A stretch of DNA of 64,000 bases, taken from assembly GCF_014596445.1 (NCBI RefSeq), contig NZ_MECL01000025.1, positions 30,948-94,947 on the forward strand, read 5' to 3'. Below, piece after piece: positions 25,901-34,141 of this stretch (positions are counted from its first letter, which is position 1; the number at the start of each line of letters is the position of its first letter). Position numbers and translations under genes: made by a program. The notes beneath the pieces were generated by a model. That model was not told where the DNA came from and searched no databases. It saw only the letters and a program-made list of their open reading frames with translations. This DNA is from Streptomyces sp. CBMA29 (GTDB lineage Bacteria > Actinomycetota > Actinomycetes > Streptomycetales > Streptomycetaceae).

Positions 25901-27462
25901 TGGACGAGCTGCCGGCGCCGGTCGCCGCGGGGGCGCTGCCGTCCGCCGCGTACGGCATCGAGGACCTGCCCGCGCTCCAGGCCCGGCGCCCGGTGACCAT
26001 CGACTTCCACACCTTCGGCCACCTGTTGGCGGCGGGCGCCCCGCGCTCCGGCCGCTCCCAGCTCCTGCGGACGATCGCGGGCTCGCTGGCCCGTACGCAC
26101 TCCACCGCGGATCTGCACCTGTACGGCATCGACTGCGGCAACGGCGCGCTGAACGCGCTGACGAAGCTTCCGCACTGCGGCGCGGTCGTGGGCCGTGCGC
26201 AGTCGGAGCGGGCGATCCGGCTGATCGGGCGGCTCAAGGCGGAGATGACGCGCCGTCAGGAGCTGCTGGCCGGTGACGGGTTCGCGGACATCGGCGAACA
26301 GCGTGCGGCGGTGACCACCGAGGAGGAGCGGCTGCCGCACATCGTGATCCTGCTCGATCGCTGGGAGGGCTGGACGCCCTCGCTCGGCGAGCTGGACCAC
26401 GGGGCGCTCAGCGACGAGCTGTTCATGTTCCTGCGGGAGGGCGCCTCGGTCGGCATCCACCTGATCATCACCGGTGACCGCACGCTGATGGCGGGCCGGA
26501 TCTCCACCCTCACCGAGGACAAGATCGCCTTCCGGCTCGCGGACCGCTCGGACTTCTCGCTGATCTCGGTCAACCCGCGCAAGGTGCCGGACGAGATCCA
26601 GCCGGGCCGCGCGTACCGGGCGGAGTCCGGTATCGAGACGCAGGTCGCGCTGCTCACCGACGACTCCACCGGTCAGGGCCAGGCCGCGGCGCTCGCCGCG
26701 ATCGGCGCCGCCGCCACCGAGCGGGACGCGACGCTGCCGAGGGCGCGGCGGCCGTTCCGGGTGGACGTGCTGCCCTCCCGGCTGTCGTTCGCCGACGCGT
26801 GGGAGATGCGCGACACCGACGCGGCACGCAATCCGCTGTGGGCGCTCGTCGGCGTCGGCGGCGACGAACTCACCGGCTACGGGCCCGACCTGTCCGACGG
26901 CCTGCCCGCTTTCGTCATCGGCGGCCCCGGCAAGTCGGGTCGCTCGACGCTGCTGCTCACCCTCGCGCGCAGCTACCAGCAGCAGGGCGTGAAGCTGGTC
27001 GTCGCGGCTCCCCGCCCGTCGCCGCTGCGTGAACTGGCGGGCGGCGAAGGGGTGTTGCGGATGTACACCGACAGCGACATACCCGCCGACGACCTCGGCA
27101 AGGCGCTGGAGGAGGCCGAGGGCGGCCCGGTGGTCGTCATGGCCGACGACGCGGAGCTGCTGCGCGACTGCGACGCCAAGGATGTGCTGAAGGAGATCAT
27201 CGCGCGCGGTTCCGACCACGGCCGGGCCGTGGTCATCGCGGGCGGCGAGGAGGACATCTGCTCGGGCTTCTCCGGCTGGCAGGTCGACGCCAAGAAGGCC
27301 CGCCGCGGTGTGCTGCTCTCGCCGCAGCAGACCATGAGCGGTGAACTGATCGGTACTCGGCTGAGCCGCAGCAGCGTCGGCGGGCAGGTCACGCCGGGCC
27401 GGGCCCTGCTCCACCTCGGCGACGGTGAGCCGCTGACGGTGACGGTGCCGCTGACCACCTGA
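22924..27462 (+). CDS. EssC/EccC-type FtsK-SpoIIIE ATPase of a type VII secretion system
   Basis: A 1512-residue protein with the plan of EssC: an N-terminal ubiquitin/FHA-like region (~1-180, GIGRVEIGRGASSRIRIDDSEL), two membrane helices (~231-275, Met-rich), and three FtsK-like ATPase domains in tandem. D1 has a full Walker A (GTTGSGKS, Lys710) and Walker B (LLIVIDEF, Asp814-Glu815). D2 (GAPRSGRS) and D3 (GGPGKSGRS) have Arg in place of the Lys (1044 and 1340), so probably only D1 hydrolyses ATP. The GTG start has GAGG upstream. This is the motor that recognises WXG100 cargo. No EccB, EccD, EccE or MycP gene is in the window. Confidence 0.93.
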   Translation: MRLSLTVVDPLGGDRADVVVETESASTVADVARELGRRVGGGGAEIISISGGPSRAPGSPAVYVDGYAVDPSWSVAQSPLREGAVVSLYDPAGCLPGEPAGVVELRVAGGPDAGAVHRLGIGRVEIGRGASSRIRIDDSELAERAAVLTVGMGGTCQVTVGGDTKEWPLGDQLSLGNSLLELGPYIPPNAALHPGEDGATYDYNRPPRLSPPERTTVFRLPTPPKEPAGRPLPWLMAVMPLLMAVMMAFMMHRMMYLFMAVVSPMVMVGNHFMDKKNGRKSYAKTVTEFRERKERIEQDANKALDLERKDRAAASPDPATVLNTATGPRTRLWERRRGDADHLLIRVGTAKLPSEVILDDPEQEEHRRKVTWEIDDAPVAVELRRLGVIGFAAPGDDARAMGRWAVAQMAALSSPMDVQFYVLTEQSGQQSWDWVRWLPHSRPTDGQDASALLGTDAETVAARVAELTSILDGRQKAKQKSGSAANHAAFFKDPDIVVILDGSRRMRSLPGVVQLLREGPGVGMFAICLDSEERFLPGECQAVVIAEFEAPAVDATVASVPETAASAVPRQGGFPSVNAWYAGARQAQAVAAEPASGAFRLRVEQAGVARIRKVRPDLVSPAWCSRLARCLSPIRDISGDAEDSAIPSASRLLDVLEIEPPTADAIASRWRLSPISTQAVVGESYDGPFAIDIRKDGPHGLIAGTTGSGKSELLQTIVASLAVANTPDAMTFVLIDYKGGSAFKDCVQLPHTVGMVTDLDAHLVERALESLGAELKRREHILAEAGAKDIEDYTDLMRRQPELKPMPRLLIVIDEFASMVRELPDFVTGLVNIAQRGRSLGIHLILATQRPSGVVSPEIRANTNLRIALRVTDGSESSDVIDAPDAGNISKSTPGRAYVRLGATSLVPFQSGRVGGRRPGAVENVTVAPWVGIVDWSQLGRSAPRRPAGAKGEEDEITDLKVLVEAICEANERMAIPPQHSPWLPALPDSLLLDELPAPVAAGALPSAAYGIEDLPALQARRPVTIDFHTFGHLLAAGAPRSGRSQLLRTIAGSLARTHSTADLHLYGIDCGNGALNALTKLPHCGAVVGRAQSERAIRLIGRLKAEMTRRQELLAGDGFADIGEQRAAVTTEEERLPHIVILLDRWEGWTPSLGELDHGALSDELFMFLREGASVGIHLIITGDRTLMAGRISTLTEDKIAFRLADRSDFSLISVNPRKVPDEIQPGRAYRAESGIETQVALLTDDSTGQGQAAALAAIGAAATERDATLPRARRPFRVDVLPSRLSFADAWEMRDTDAARNPLWALVGVGGDELTGYGPDLSDGLPAFVIGGPGKSGRSTLLLTLARSYQQQGVKLVVAAPRPSPLRELAGGEGVLRMYTDSDIPADDLGKALEEAEGGPVVVMADDAELLRDCDAKDVLKEIIARGSDHGRAVVIAGGEEDICSGFSGWQVDAKKARRGVLLSPQQTMSGELIGTRLSRSSVGGQVTPGRALLHLGDGEPLTVTVPLTT

Positions 27463-27476
27463 GCAGCCGCCGTGGG

Positions 27477-27503
27477 GACCGGCGGCCTGACGGGCCGCCG
27501 GTC
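27477..27503. terminator. Bidirectional terminator between EssC-type gene and lipoprotein gene
   Basis: GACCGGCGGC (27477-27486) and GCCGCCGGTC (27494-27503) form a perfect 10-bp stem with a seven-base loop between two convergent stops. It overlaps the lipoprotein stop codon. Confidence 0.7.
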
Positions 27504-28002
27504 AGCTGCTGGGCAGTCCCGTGCGGGAGAAGATGTCGGTCGGGCCACCGGTCCAGCGCACGGTGAGGGTCTTGCCGTCACCGGTCAGTTCGCCGTGGCC
27601 GGAGGTGCGTTCCTTGTCGCCGTCCATGCAGGTCAGCGTCAGGTCGAGGCCGCCGCGGTCGGTGTAGGTGCCACCGCACAGGTGGCTGCTGGTCAGCCCG
27701 GCCTTGCCCTTGCCGAGGACGAGTTGGACCTTCGTCGGACCTTGCGTCGCCAGCCAGACGCCCTCGACGCCCTGCGTCGAGTCGCCTCCGACGCCGGACG
27801 ACGCGGTCGGGCTGCCCGACGCGCCCGGCTCGGCCGACACGCTCGCCGCCGTGCCCGGAGCGCCGGTCGCGGACGCGGACGCGCTCGCGGGCGGCGCCTT
27901 CTTCGCCTCGTTCCCGCCGCCACCGCCGCACCCGCTCGCGGCGAGTGCGGTGACGACCGCCACCGCGGCGATTCCCGCTCCCGTGGACGTCCGACGAAGC
28001 AC
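27502..28002 (-). CDS. Secreted lipoprotein, unknown function
   Basis: A 166-residue lipoprotein. A basic N-terminus (MLRRTSTG) is followed by a hydrophobic stretch and lipobox AASGC (Cys ~25), then a Gly run and an Ala/Ser/Pro-rich linker to residue ~75. The ~90-residue C-terminal domain is beta-rich with two Cys (LCGG, TCMDG). GTG start with GGGGGAG upstream. It lies between the EssC-type gene and module B, on the opposite strand, so a link with the secretion system is possible but unproved. Confidence 0.78.
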   Translation of the reverse strand: MLRRTSTGAGIAAVAVVTALAASGCGGGGGNEAKKAPPASASASATGAPGTAASVSAEPGASGSPTASSGVGGDSTQGVEGVWLATQGPTKVQLVLGKGKAGLTSSHLCGGTYTDRGGLDLTLTCMDGDKERTSGHGELTGDGKTLTVRWTGGPTDIFSRTGLPSS

Positions 28003-28217
28003 CTGAACTCCCCCATGTCGCTGTCTGGACCCGGCGTCGGCAAGCTACCAGCAGGTCCCCGGAGCAGGCGTGGGTAAATCGGCGCACACACGCGACTGCC
28101 ACAGGACCGTGACCAGTGGGCCATCGGCGGCCCGCATACGCCTAATAGAGTAGGGGCCCTGAGATCCGCACGCGGCCCGCGGAATCTTACGTAATGCCGA
28201 GAAAGGGTTGATTTTCC

Positions 28218-28511
28218 ATGGGGGACTTGCAGATCAACGGGACGGTGATGGGGGACTTGCGAAAGACGTTCTCCACCATTGCGGACCGAATGGACACGGT
28301 GAGCCGGGCGATGGGCAATGCCAACGGCGAGTCGGTCGGCGCGCCCAAGCTGATAGACGACGTCCACGACTTCGCCGACGACTGGCACTACGGCATCAAG
28401 CAGATCGGCCAGCACGCCGACACCGCGGTCCACATGATCGACCAGATCGGCAAGACCTTCGACGACGCCGACCTGCAACTCGCCAACTCCCTCAAGACCG
28501 GCGGGAAGTGA
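28218..28511 (+). CDS. WXG100-like (Esx family) small protein, module B
   Basis: A 97-residue all-helical protein with no signal peptide. The two helices meet at a turn reading DDWHYG, which stands where WXG100 proteins have W-x-G, and the length fits the family. AAAGGG lies nine bases before the ATG. Its stop overlaps the GTG start of the large putative secreted protein, so they are made together and probably bind each other. This copies the gene order of module A. Confidence 0.72.
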   Translation: MGDLQINGTVMGDLRKTFSTIADRMDTVSRAMGNANGESVGAPKLIDDVHDFADDWHYGIKQIGQHADTAVHMIDQIGKTFDDADLQLANSLKTGGK

Positions 28512-29860
28512 CGGGCGTGACGCGCAGCTTTCCGCATCTGGGCTTCGACCCGACGCCCGGGGACGTCGAGCGGACCCGCTCGCTGGCCCGGCAGATCGGT
28601 GATGTGCACACCGAGTTGAGCACCACGGTCTCCGAACTGGGTCGGCTCGACTGCGGTTACTGGAAGGGCGAGGCCGCCAGGGCCTTCATTTCCCACATCG
28701 ACAGCGATGTCACCCCGTTGATCAAGAAGGCGCACGACTCCTTCGGCCGCGCGTCCAGTGCGCTGGGCCGTTGGGCCGAGCAGCTCCACGGTTTCCAGGC
28801 GGAGGCCGACACGCTGGAGCGGGAGGCCGCCACCAAGCAGGGCACGCTCGACCACGCGAAGACCTCGGCGGGCATCCCCACGGACAACAGCGTTCCGCAC
28901 CCGCAGCCTCAGGCGTCCCCCGACCCGGACCCGGCTGCCGCCGCCGACGCGAAGAAGAAGCAGCAGGCCGTCACCGACGCGAACAACGCGCTGGACGGCG
29001 TGCGCCACCGCGCGGAAGAGCTGCACAACCGTTTCACCAGCGCCGCCAACGCGATCAGCCACGACCTGGACAAGGCCGGTGACATCGCCCCGGACAAGCC
29101 GGGCCTGTTCAGCCGCATGGTGCACGGCATCGAGGACGCCTGGAACGACACGATCCAGTGGGTCAAGGACCACGCCGACATGATCAAACTCATCGGCGAC
29201 CTGCTCAGCGACCTCAGCGGCCTCCTCGGCGTGCTGGCCATCATCACCGCTCCCTTCGAGCCGCTGGGCGCGATCTTCGCCGCCGCGGCCGTCGTCACCA
29301 GCGCCGCCGCGCTGATCACCCACCTGATCGCCATGGCCGCGGGCGCCGACGTGAGCTGGATGAGTATCGGCTTCGACGCGCTGGGCGCGATACCCGGAAT
29401 CGGCGCCTTCGCCAAGGGCGCCAAGGTCGCCGACGGAGCCATCGCCGCCACCCGCGCCGCCGAACTCGGCGAGGGATTCCGCGGAGTCACCACCATCAGC
29501 CGGAACTTCGTCGGCAAAGCGGGCGATTTCATCGCCGGTGGCAAGCAGATAAAGCTGTTCAAGAACGTCACGCTGGAGTTCGGCGGCCTCAAGACCGCCG
29601 GGCAGGTCATCTCCGACGGCAAGATCATCAATCGTATGCAGACGGTTTCCGAGCAGCTTTACCACGGTGGCCAGTTGATCGGCACGAAGGGCATCAAGAT
29701 GGTCACCGGCGGCCGGGTGGCGATCGACGCGATGAGCAACGTGGGCCGCTCCATCGACGTGGGGCTCAAGCTCGCGCCGAAGCTCTACTCGATCCCGCAG
29801 CACATCGGCGAGGCCGTCCACCTCGGCGACCGCTTCGACCGGGCGGCCACCGCCAACTGA
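28508..29860 (+). CDS. Putative type VII-secreted protein, module B
   Basis: A 450-residue protein. Residues ~10-110 are helical with a GYWKGEAARAF turn, a WXG100-like motif inside larger cargo. A Pro/Asp linker (~125-145) and a second helical region follow, then a hydrophobic block (~225-290) with LGVLAIITAPFEPLGAIFAA and SWMSIGFDALGAIPGIGAFAK, which matches the block in the module A protein. The C-terminal ~130 residues have no recognised toxin motif. GTG at 28508 overlaps the previous stop; a GTG at 28517 (VTRSFPHL) is an alternative start. Confidence 0.76.
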   Translation: MTGVTRSFPHLGFDPTPGDVERTRSLARQIGDVHTELSTTVSELGRLDCGYWKGEAARAFISHIDSDVTPLIKKAHDSFGRASSALGRWAEQLHGFQAEADTLEREAATKQGTLDHAKTSAGIPTDNSVPHPQPQASPDPDPAAAADAKKKQQAVTDANNALDGVRHRAEELHNRFTSAANAISHDLDKAGDIAPDKPGLFSRMVHGIEDAWNDTIQWVKDHADMIKLIGDLLSDLSGLLGVLAIITAPFEPLGAIFAAAAVVTSAAALITHLIAMAAGADVSWMSIGFDALGAIPGIGAFAKGAKVADGAIAATRAAELGEGFRGVTTISRNFVGKAGDFIAGGKQIKLFKNVTLEFGGLKTAGQVISDGKIINRMQTVSEQLYHGGQLIGTKGIKMVTGGRVAIDAMSNVGRSIDVGLKLAPKLYSIPQHIGEAVHLGDRFDRAATAN

Positions 29861-29910
29861 CGACCGGCGCCAACCGGCGACCGGCGACGACCGGCGACGA
29901 CCGGCGACCG
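29861..29910. repeat. Tandem CCGGCGACGA-type repeat after the module B secreted protein
   Basis: Ten-base units CCGGCGACGA occur at 29881, 29891 and (one change) 29901, preceded by two degenerate units from 29864. It fills the start of the 168-base gap before the gene at 30029. Confidence 0.65.
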
Positions 29911-30028
29911 CGTACGGTCGTATCCGCACGGCCGCCGCACGAGGACTCCGCGGGCGAGGTCGACAGCGATCCCGCACCGTGACGTCGCACAGTGACTCCG
30001 CTCAGAGCCGACCGAAAGGCGCACGACG

Positions 30029-30910
30029 ATGGACTGGTTCCCGGATCAGGACGAATCCACGCTGGTACGTACGCCGATCCGTTTCGCCACCGGTTACGCG
30101 CATCCGGTGGCGGGCTCGCGGTGGTTCCGGGACACCGAGCGGCGCGACATCCAGGCGGAACTGCCGGGCTGGCCCGCCGGGCCGGAGTACGCCCTGCACT
30201 CCAAGACGACGCAGAAGGTCGACCGGGTCGGCGGCGGGCTGCTCGGCGGCATCGTGACCGCGCTGCATGTCGCCGTCGAGGCGGTGACCGGCGGCAACTC
30301 GGTGCAGGTCGGCGGGGCGTCGCGGTCGGCGCCGCAGGACCCGGCGAACGAGTCCGAGGACTTCCCGGTGATGTGGGCCGCGCCGGGGACCGTCGCCCGT
30401 ACCGTGCCGTGGCAGTTGGACCCGGCGCGCAGCGCGGAGCGCACCCGCGTGGACGCGGTCGTCACCGAGCGCCGCTTCCTGCTGCTGGGCGTCGGGCCGG
30501 ACCTCACGGCGTCCGCCACCGTCCTGTGGGAGACGCCCCGCGAGTCGGTGGGCGGCGCCGAGCAGTTGGCGTTCAGCGAGGGCGGGCACGATGTGCGCGT
30601 CACCTTCACCGACGGGTCGTGGGTGCGACTGTCCACCGGAGCGGCCGACAAATTCGCCGGGGTGCTGGCCGAGCGGCGCAAGCCGCTGCCCGAGTCCGAA
30701 CTGACCGCGGGGCAGCGCGAGCGGCTGGCCCGTTTCGTCGGCGAACTGCCCGCCACGGCGCAGCCGCCACACGCCTTCCGGCTGGCCAGCGGCGTCGTCC
30801 TCGTCGAGTCCCAGGTCCCGGCGAAGGCCGGCAAGGGGCTGTTCGAGACCCACTCCGTCATCATGGGCGAGTCCGGCGAACCGGCCCGCCCACAGCCCGG
30901 CGACCTCTGA
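30029..30910 (+). CDS. Module B hypothetical protein
   Basis: A 293-residue soluble protein with no signal peptide. One mildly hydrophobic segment (~72-92, GGGLLGGIVTALHVAVEAV) is the only candidate membrane contact. Residues ~110-220 look beta-rich (VDAVVTERRFLLLGVG; HDVRVTFTDGSWVRL), somewhat like a PH or GRAM-type domain. GAAAGG lies eight bases before the ATG. It stands between the secreted protein and the Mog1/PsbP-like protein of module B, and there is no evident counterpart in module A. No family recognised. Confidence 0.68.
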   Translation: MDWFPDQDESTLVRTPIRFATGYAHPVAGSRWFRDTERRDIQAELPGWPAGPEYALHSKTTQKVDRVGGGLLGGIVTALHVAVEAVTGGNSVQVGGASRSAPQDPANESEDFPVMWAAPGTVARTVPWQLDPARSAERTRVDAVVTERRFLLLGVGPDLTASATVLWETPRESVGGAEQLAFSEGGHDVRVTFTDGSWVRLSTGAADKFAGVLAERRKPLPESELTAGQRERLARFVGELPATAQPPHAFRLASGVVLVESQVPAKAGKGLFETHSVIMGESGEPARPQPGDL

Positions 30911-31050
30911 CCCGGCGGTCCTCGGCCGCCGTCCGAAGCCCCACCGTCCGAAGCGCCACCGTCCAAGGCCCCACCTCCAAGGCCCCAACGCCCGACGCCC
31001 CGACTCCCCTTGACGACCTCTGCCGTCCAGAACCTCTAGGCGAGACCACC

Positions 31051-31890
31051 ATGACGACTCCCCCTCCGGACGCCATCACCCCGGAAACCCCCGCCGCGGC
31101 GGGCCCGACGGCCGCGACGGACGACACCGGCCCCGACCTCCAGGCCGTCGAGATGTCGGACGTCCCCCCGCTGTCCTTCGTCGTCCCCGAGTCCTTCCAC
31201 GGACTGCCGATCGCGGCCACCCCCGAGGAGCGCGCCGCGCTCGCCGAGGAGTTCGTACGGGAGATGTACCCGGAGGGCAACGACGACCTGTGGACGCCCG
31301 CCGCCCCGTACTACGCGGCGCTCGGCGAGGCGATGGGCGACCGGGGACTCGCGTACTCCGCGATGGGCCTGTTCTCCATCGACGAGGGCATAGCCCACTG
31401 CTCCTTCACGGTCGCCGCGATCGCCTCCGACCACCCCTCCCCCGAGGTCGCCGCCCTCGGCATCCGGGAGATCCTGGTCCGCGAGGAGACCAACGACGCC
31501 CGCTGGCTCGACCTGCCCTGCGGCCCCGCCGTCTCCTGCGTGACCCTGCGCGAATACGTCATCGGCGCCGAACTCACCGCCAGCGGCAAAGAGGTCAAGC
31601 TCCAGATGGGCCAGGTGCAGGTGTACGTGCCCTTCCCCACCGGCCCCTACACCGCGGTCTTCACCCTGGACACCGCGGCCGTCAACTACTGGGGCGAGTT
31701 CAGCGAGCTGACGATGGCCATCCTGCGCAGCGTCAGCTTCGCGGACGACGACGGCACGGTCCGGGACGGCCAGACCGTGACGCCGACCGGCCCCGGCGCA
31801 GGCGCAAGTGCGGGTGCGGGCGAGGACCCGGGCCCAGGCGCAAGCACCGGCACCGGCACCGGCACGACCTCACCGCAGGCCGACCGATGA
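31051..31890 (+). CDS. Module B Mog1/PsbP-like candidate protein
   Basis: A 279-residue soluble protein. The Pro/Thr/Ala-rich N-terminus (~45 residues) and the Gly/Thr-rich C-terminus (~35 residues, GAGASAGAGEDPGPGAS) flank one domain. It opens LSFVVPESFHGLPI and ends VQVYVPFPTGPYTAVFTLDT then EFSELTMAILRSVSF. The same opening and closing pattern is seen in the module A proteins at 9817 and 9200, so they probably share a fold. The gap before it (30911-31050) holds ~14-base CCACCGTCCGAAG-like repeats. Its stop overlaps the next gene. Confidence 0.68.
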   Translation: MTTPPPDAITPETPAAAGPTAATDDTGPDLQAVEMSDVPPLSFVVPESFHGLPIAATPEERAALAEEFVREMYPEGNDDLWTPAAPYYAALGEAMGDRGLAYSAMGLFSIDEGIAHCSFTVAAIASDHPSPEVAALGIREILVREETNDARWLDLPCGPAVSCVTLREYVIGAELTASGKEVKLQMGQVQVYVPFPTGPYTAVFTLDTAAVNYWGEFSELTMAILRSVSFADDDGTVRDGQTVTPTGPGAGASAGAGEDPGPGASTGTGTGTTSPQADR

Positions 31891-32666
31891 CGGCGCCGCT
31901 TCCCGGCACGTCCCAGGACCCGGAAGCGGCCGGACTCCCCGCCGGATCCCCCACCGGATTCGCCCGCGTGTGGGAAGCGGGCCGGATCGGCTCCCCGACC
32001 CGCCGCGCCGCCTGGGCACGCTGCGCCGTCACCCTGCTGTTCACCGTGCTCGCGACCGTCGCGGTCGCGGTCGGCTGGTCGCACGCCACCTACGCGGGCT
32101 CCTTCGCGGTGGCGGGCGTCGCCCTGATCGTGGTGACCGCCTCGGTCACCATGGTGCTGACGCTGTACTGGCTGCACGGCTCCATCGGTCAGGTCATGTA
32201 CGGTTTCCTCCTTCTGCTCTTCTGCATGTTCGTCGGTGGTTACGCCGTCTCCAGCGCGCTGTTCGCGGCGCGCGGTGAGGTGTCCACCGGTGTGATCGCC
32301 GAGTACACGGACCGCACGACGCTGCGTACGTCCTGGGAGTCGTGCCGGGTCCGGCTGGACAGCGGCGCCATGGTGGACCGGGAGATCCGCTGCGACCGGG
32401 CGTCGGTCGGCAAGCACGTCACCGTGACGCAGGACCCCTCCGGCATCGCCGCCCCCGCGTTCGGCGACCGCACCGACGGCTCACCCGTCCTCTCCGGCTT
32501 CGTCGGCGGCGCCTTCCTCCTGCTCGCCTTCACCATCGTGCGCGCCACCGCCGCAGGCGAGCGCTACCGGCTGACCGGCACCGCCAGCCCCGCCGAGGGC
32601 CCGAACCCCGGCTACTACCCCCGCCGGCTGGCCTCCCCCGAATACGGCTCCCGCGCCTCCGCCTGA
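31887..32666 (+). CDS. Module B membrane protein (DUF3592-like)
   Basis: A 259-residue membrane protein with four predicted helices: ~46-68, ~72-96, ~103-128 and ~213-235. Between helices three and four lies a ~80-residue beta domain (GVIAEYTDRTTLRTSWESC; VTVTQDPSG) like that of DUF3592 proteins, probably outside the membrane, with a Cys pair. The ATG overlaps the previous stop (ATGA), so it is coupled to the Mog1/PsbP-like gene, parallel to the small membrane protein in module A. Role unknown. Confidence 0.7.
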   Translation: MTAPLPGTSQDPEAAGLPAGSPTGFARVWEAGRIGSPTRRAAWARCAVTLLFTVLATVAVAVGWSHATYAGSFAVAGVALIVVTASVTMVLTLYWLHGSIGQVMYGFLLLLFCMFVGGYAVSSALFAARGEVSTGVIAEYTDRTTLRTSWESCRVRLDSGAMVDREIRCDRASVGKHVTVTQDPSGIAAPAFGDRTDGSPVLSGFVGGAFLLLAFTIVRATAAGERYRLTGTASPAEGPNPGYYPRRLASPEYGSRASA

Positions 32667-32787
32667 CCGGACACCGACGCCTGCCTGCCCCAGCGGCAGG
32701 GAAGCCGGTCGGCACGGCGATCACCACGGCCTCCGGAAGCCCCCCAGCCCCCACCACCGCCGGACGCCCCGCCGGACGCCCACGGCC

Positions 32788-33843
32788 TCAGCAGCCCTCC
32801 GCCGACCCCGCCGTCTGCGGCTCCGCCAGCGCGCCCCGCAGGAAGCCCTCGACCGCCTCGCACCACGCGTCGGGCTGGTCCCACGGGACGAGGTGACCGG
32901 CGTCCGGGATCTCCGCGTAGCTGCCCCGGGGCAGCACCCGGACCATCTCCTGGGCCTCCGCGCGGCCCAGCTCGCCGTCGAGACCGCGGACGACGAGGGC
33001 GGGGCAGCCGACCCGCGCCAGCTCGTCCCAGTGGGCGTCACGTATCCAGGGGTCGCGGGAGCGCAGCAGATGGCGGGGCGCGTAGAGCGGGCGCCAGCCG
33101 TCACCCCGTTCCTCCATGACCTCGGCGAAGAAGTCACCCCTGGCCGGATTCGGCGGATCGGCCCACGGATCCTCCACGCCGAACCACCGGCGCGCGTCGG
33201 CGAGCGTGTCGAAGGGCAGCGGCCAGGACCGCGTCCAGTCCTCCCACTCGCGCTGCCCGGCCTCGCCGAGCGCCGCCGCGCGCATGTCGCAGATGACCAC
33301 CGCGGCCACGAGGTCGGGACGGCGCGCGGCGACCTGCCAGGCGGTGAGCGCCCCCATGGAGTGGCCGACGAGGGTGACCGGGGCGAGGCCGAGCTGTTCG
33401 ACGGCGGCGACGGCGTCCGCCACGTACGCCTCCGGGGTGTACGGGCCCTCCGGCTTCGCGCTGCGTCCGTGGCCGCGCTGGTCGAGGGCGACGGCCCGGT
33501 AGCGCGAGGAGAGACGGCGGGCGGTCGGCGCCCAGTGCGAGGCGCGGCCGAGCAGGCCGTGCAGGAGGAGCACGCCGGGACGCCGGGCTCCGGATTCGGG
33601 ACCGGATCCAGGTCCAGGTCCGGCTTCGGAACGGGAAGGGGAATCACCACCGGAATCACCACCGGAACCGGAACGGGAACCGGAATCGGCGCCGGAATCC
33701 ACCTCGGCCGCGTAGTCCCAGGCGGCGAGCCGGACCCCGTCCGCCCCGATCACCTCGGTGCGCCGGGTCGCATGCCGCGTCGTGTGCCGAGCCGAGTGCC
33801 GAGCCGTCTGTCGCGTCGTCTCCCGCGTCACGTAGCCAGCCAT
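32788..33843 (-). CDS. Alpha/beta hydrolase
   Basis: A 351-residue hydrolase. The fold starts at LLLHGLLG (oxyanion region), the nucleophile elbow is VGHSMGAL, and the catalytic His is in GHLVPWDQP. Before the fold come two oddities: an N-terminal stretch of repeated T-R-H / A-R-H units (~5-28), and a Ser/Gly/Asp-rich insert (~45-80) inside the first strand pair. The start at 33843 (MAGYVTRETT) has GAAGGGGG upstream; a longer reading would run into the 20-base tandem repeats. The substrate cannot be told; small ester or epoxide hydrolases look alike. Confidence 0.82.
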   Translation of the reverse strand: MAGYVTRETTRQTARHSARHTTRHATRRTEVIGADGVRLAAWDYAAEVDSGADSGSRSGSGGDSGGDSPSRSEAGPGPGSGPESGARRPGVLLLHGLLGRASHWAPTARRLSSRYRAVALDQRGHGRSAKPEGPYTPEAYVADAVAAVEQLGLAPVTLVGHSMGALTAWQVAARRPDLVAAVVICDMRAAALGEAGQREWEDWTRSWPLPFDTLADARRWFGVEDPWADPPNPARGDFFAEVMEERGDGWRPLYAPRHLLRSRDPWIRDAHWDELARVGCPALVVRGLDGELGRAEAQEMVRVLPRGSYAEIPDAGHLVPWDQPDAWCEAVEGFLRGALAEPQTAGSAEGC

Positions 33844-33902
33844 GTGCCCCACCCCCTTCCGTCGATCTCGTCCGTCCGTCCGGCCGCACGCTCGCGGTCG
33901 GC

Positions 33903-33962
33903 TCGTCCAGGACACCCACGCTTCGTCCAGGACACCCACGCTTCGTCCAGGACCCCCACGCT
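33903..33962. repeat. Three 20-bp tandem repeats in the hydrolase/dmdR1 gap (33844-34240)
   Basis: TCGTCCAGGACACCCACGCT is repeated at 33903-33922, 33923-33942 and, with one base changed, 33943-33962, upstream of the hydrolase. Beyond them two direct TCGAAC motifs (33964 and 33976) lie in an AT-rich stretch that may hold the hydrolase promoter. The rest of the gap up to the dmdR1 terminator shows nothing I can name. Confidence 0.85.
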
Positions 33963-34141
33963 ATCGAACTTTTATTCGAACAAGCTCGTCACGCGCCCAA
34001 CACCGCTCTTTCGAGTGACAACGCTCAAGGATTGGCGGCTCAGGCCGAGGGGAGGACTTCTGCGGGGCGCGGCGCGCAGGGGAAGCGGGCCGCGGGAGGC
34101 ACTCGGGAAGCTCGGGGTCCCGGGTCCTTCGAGGGGGTCCC

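Noticed and set aside
29861..29910. CRISPR-like array
   Set aside because: Repeat units are 10 bases and contiguous with no spacers; none of the repeats in the window has the repeat-spacer form.
28388..29977. A minus-strand frame across module B
   Set aside because: Antisense shadow of the putative secreted protein; composition is Arg/Val/Gly-rich without domains.
33964..33981. Two TCGAAC motifs suggesting an SOS (LexA) box upstream of the hydrolase gene
   Set aside because: The two halves are direct repeats; the actinobacterial SOS box needs inverted halves (GAAC then GTTC), which is not the case here.
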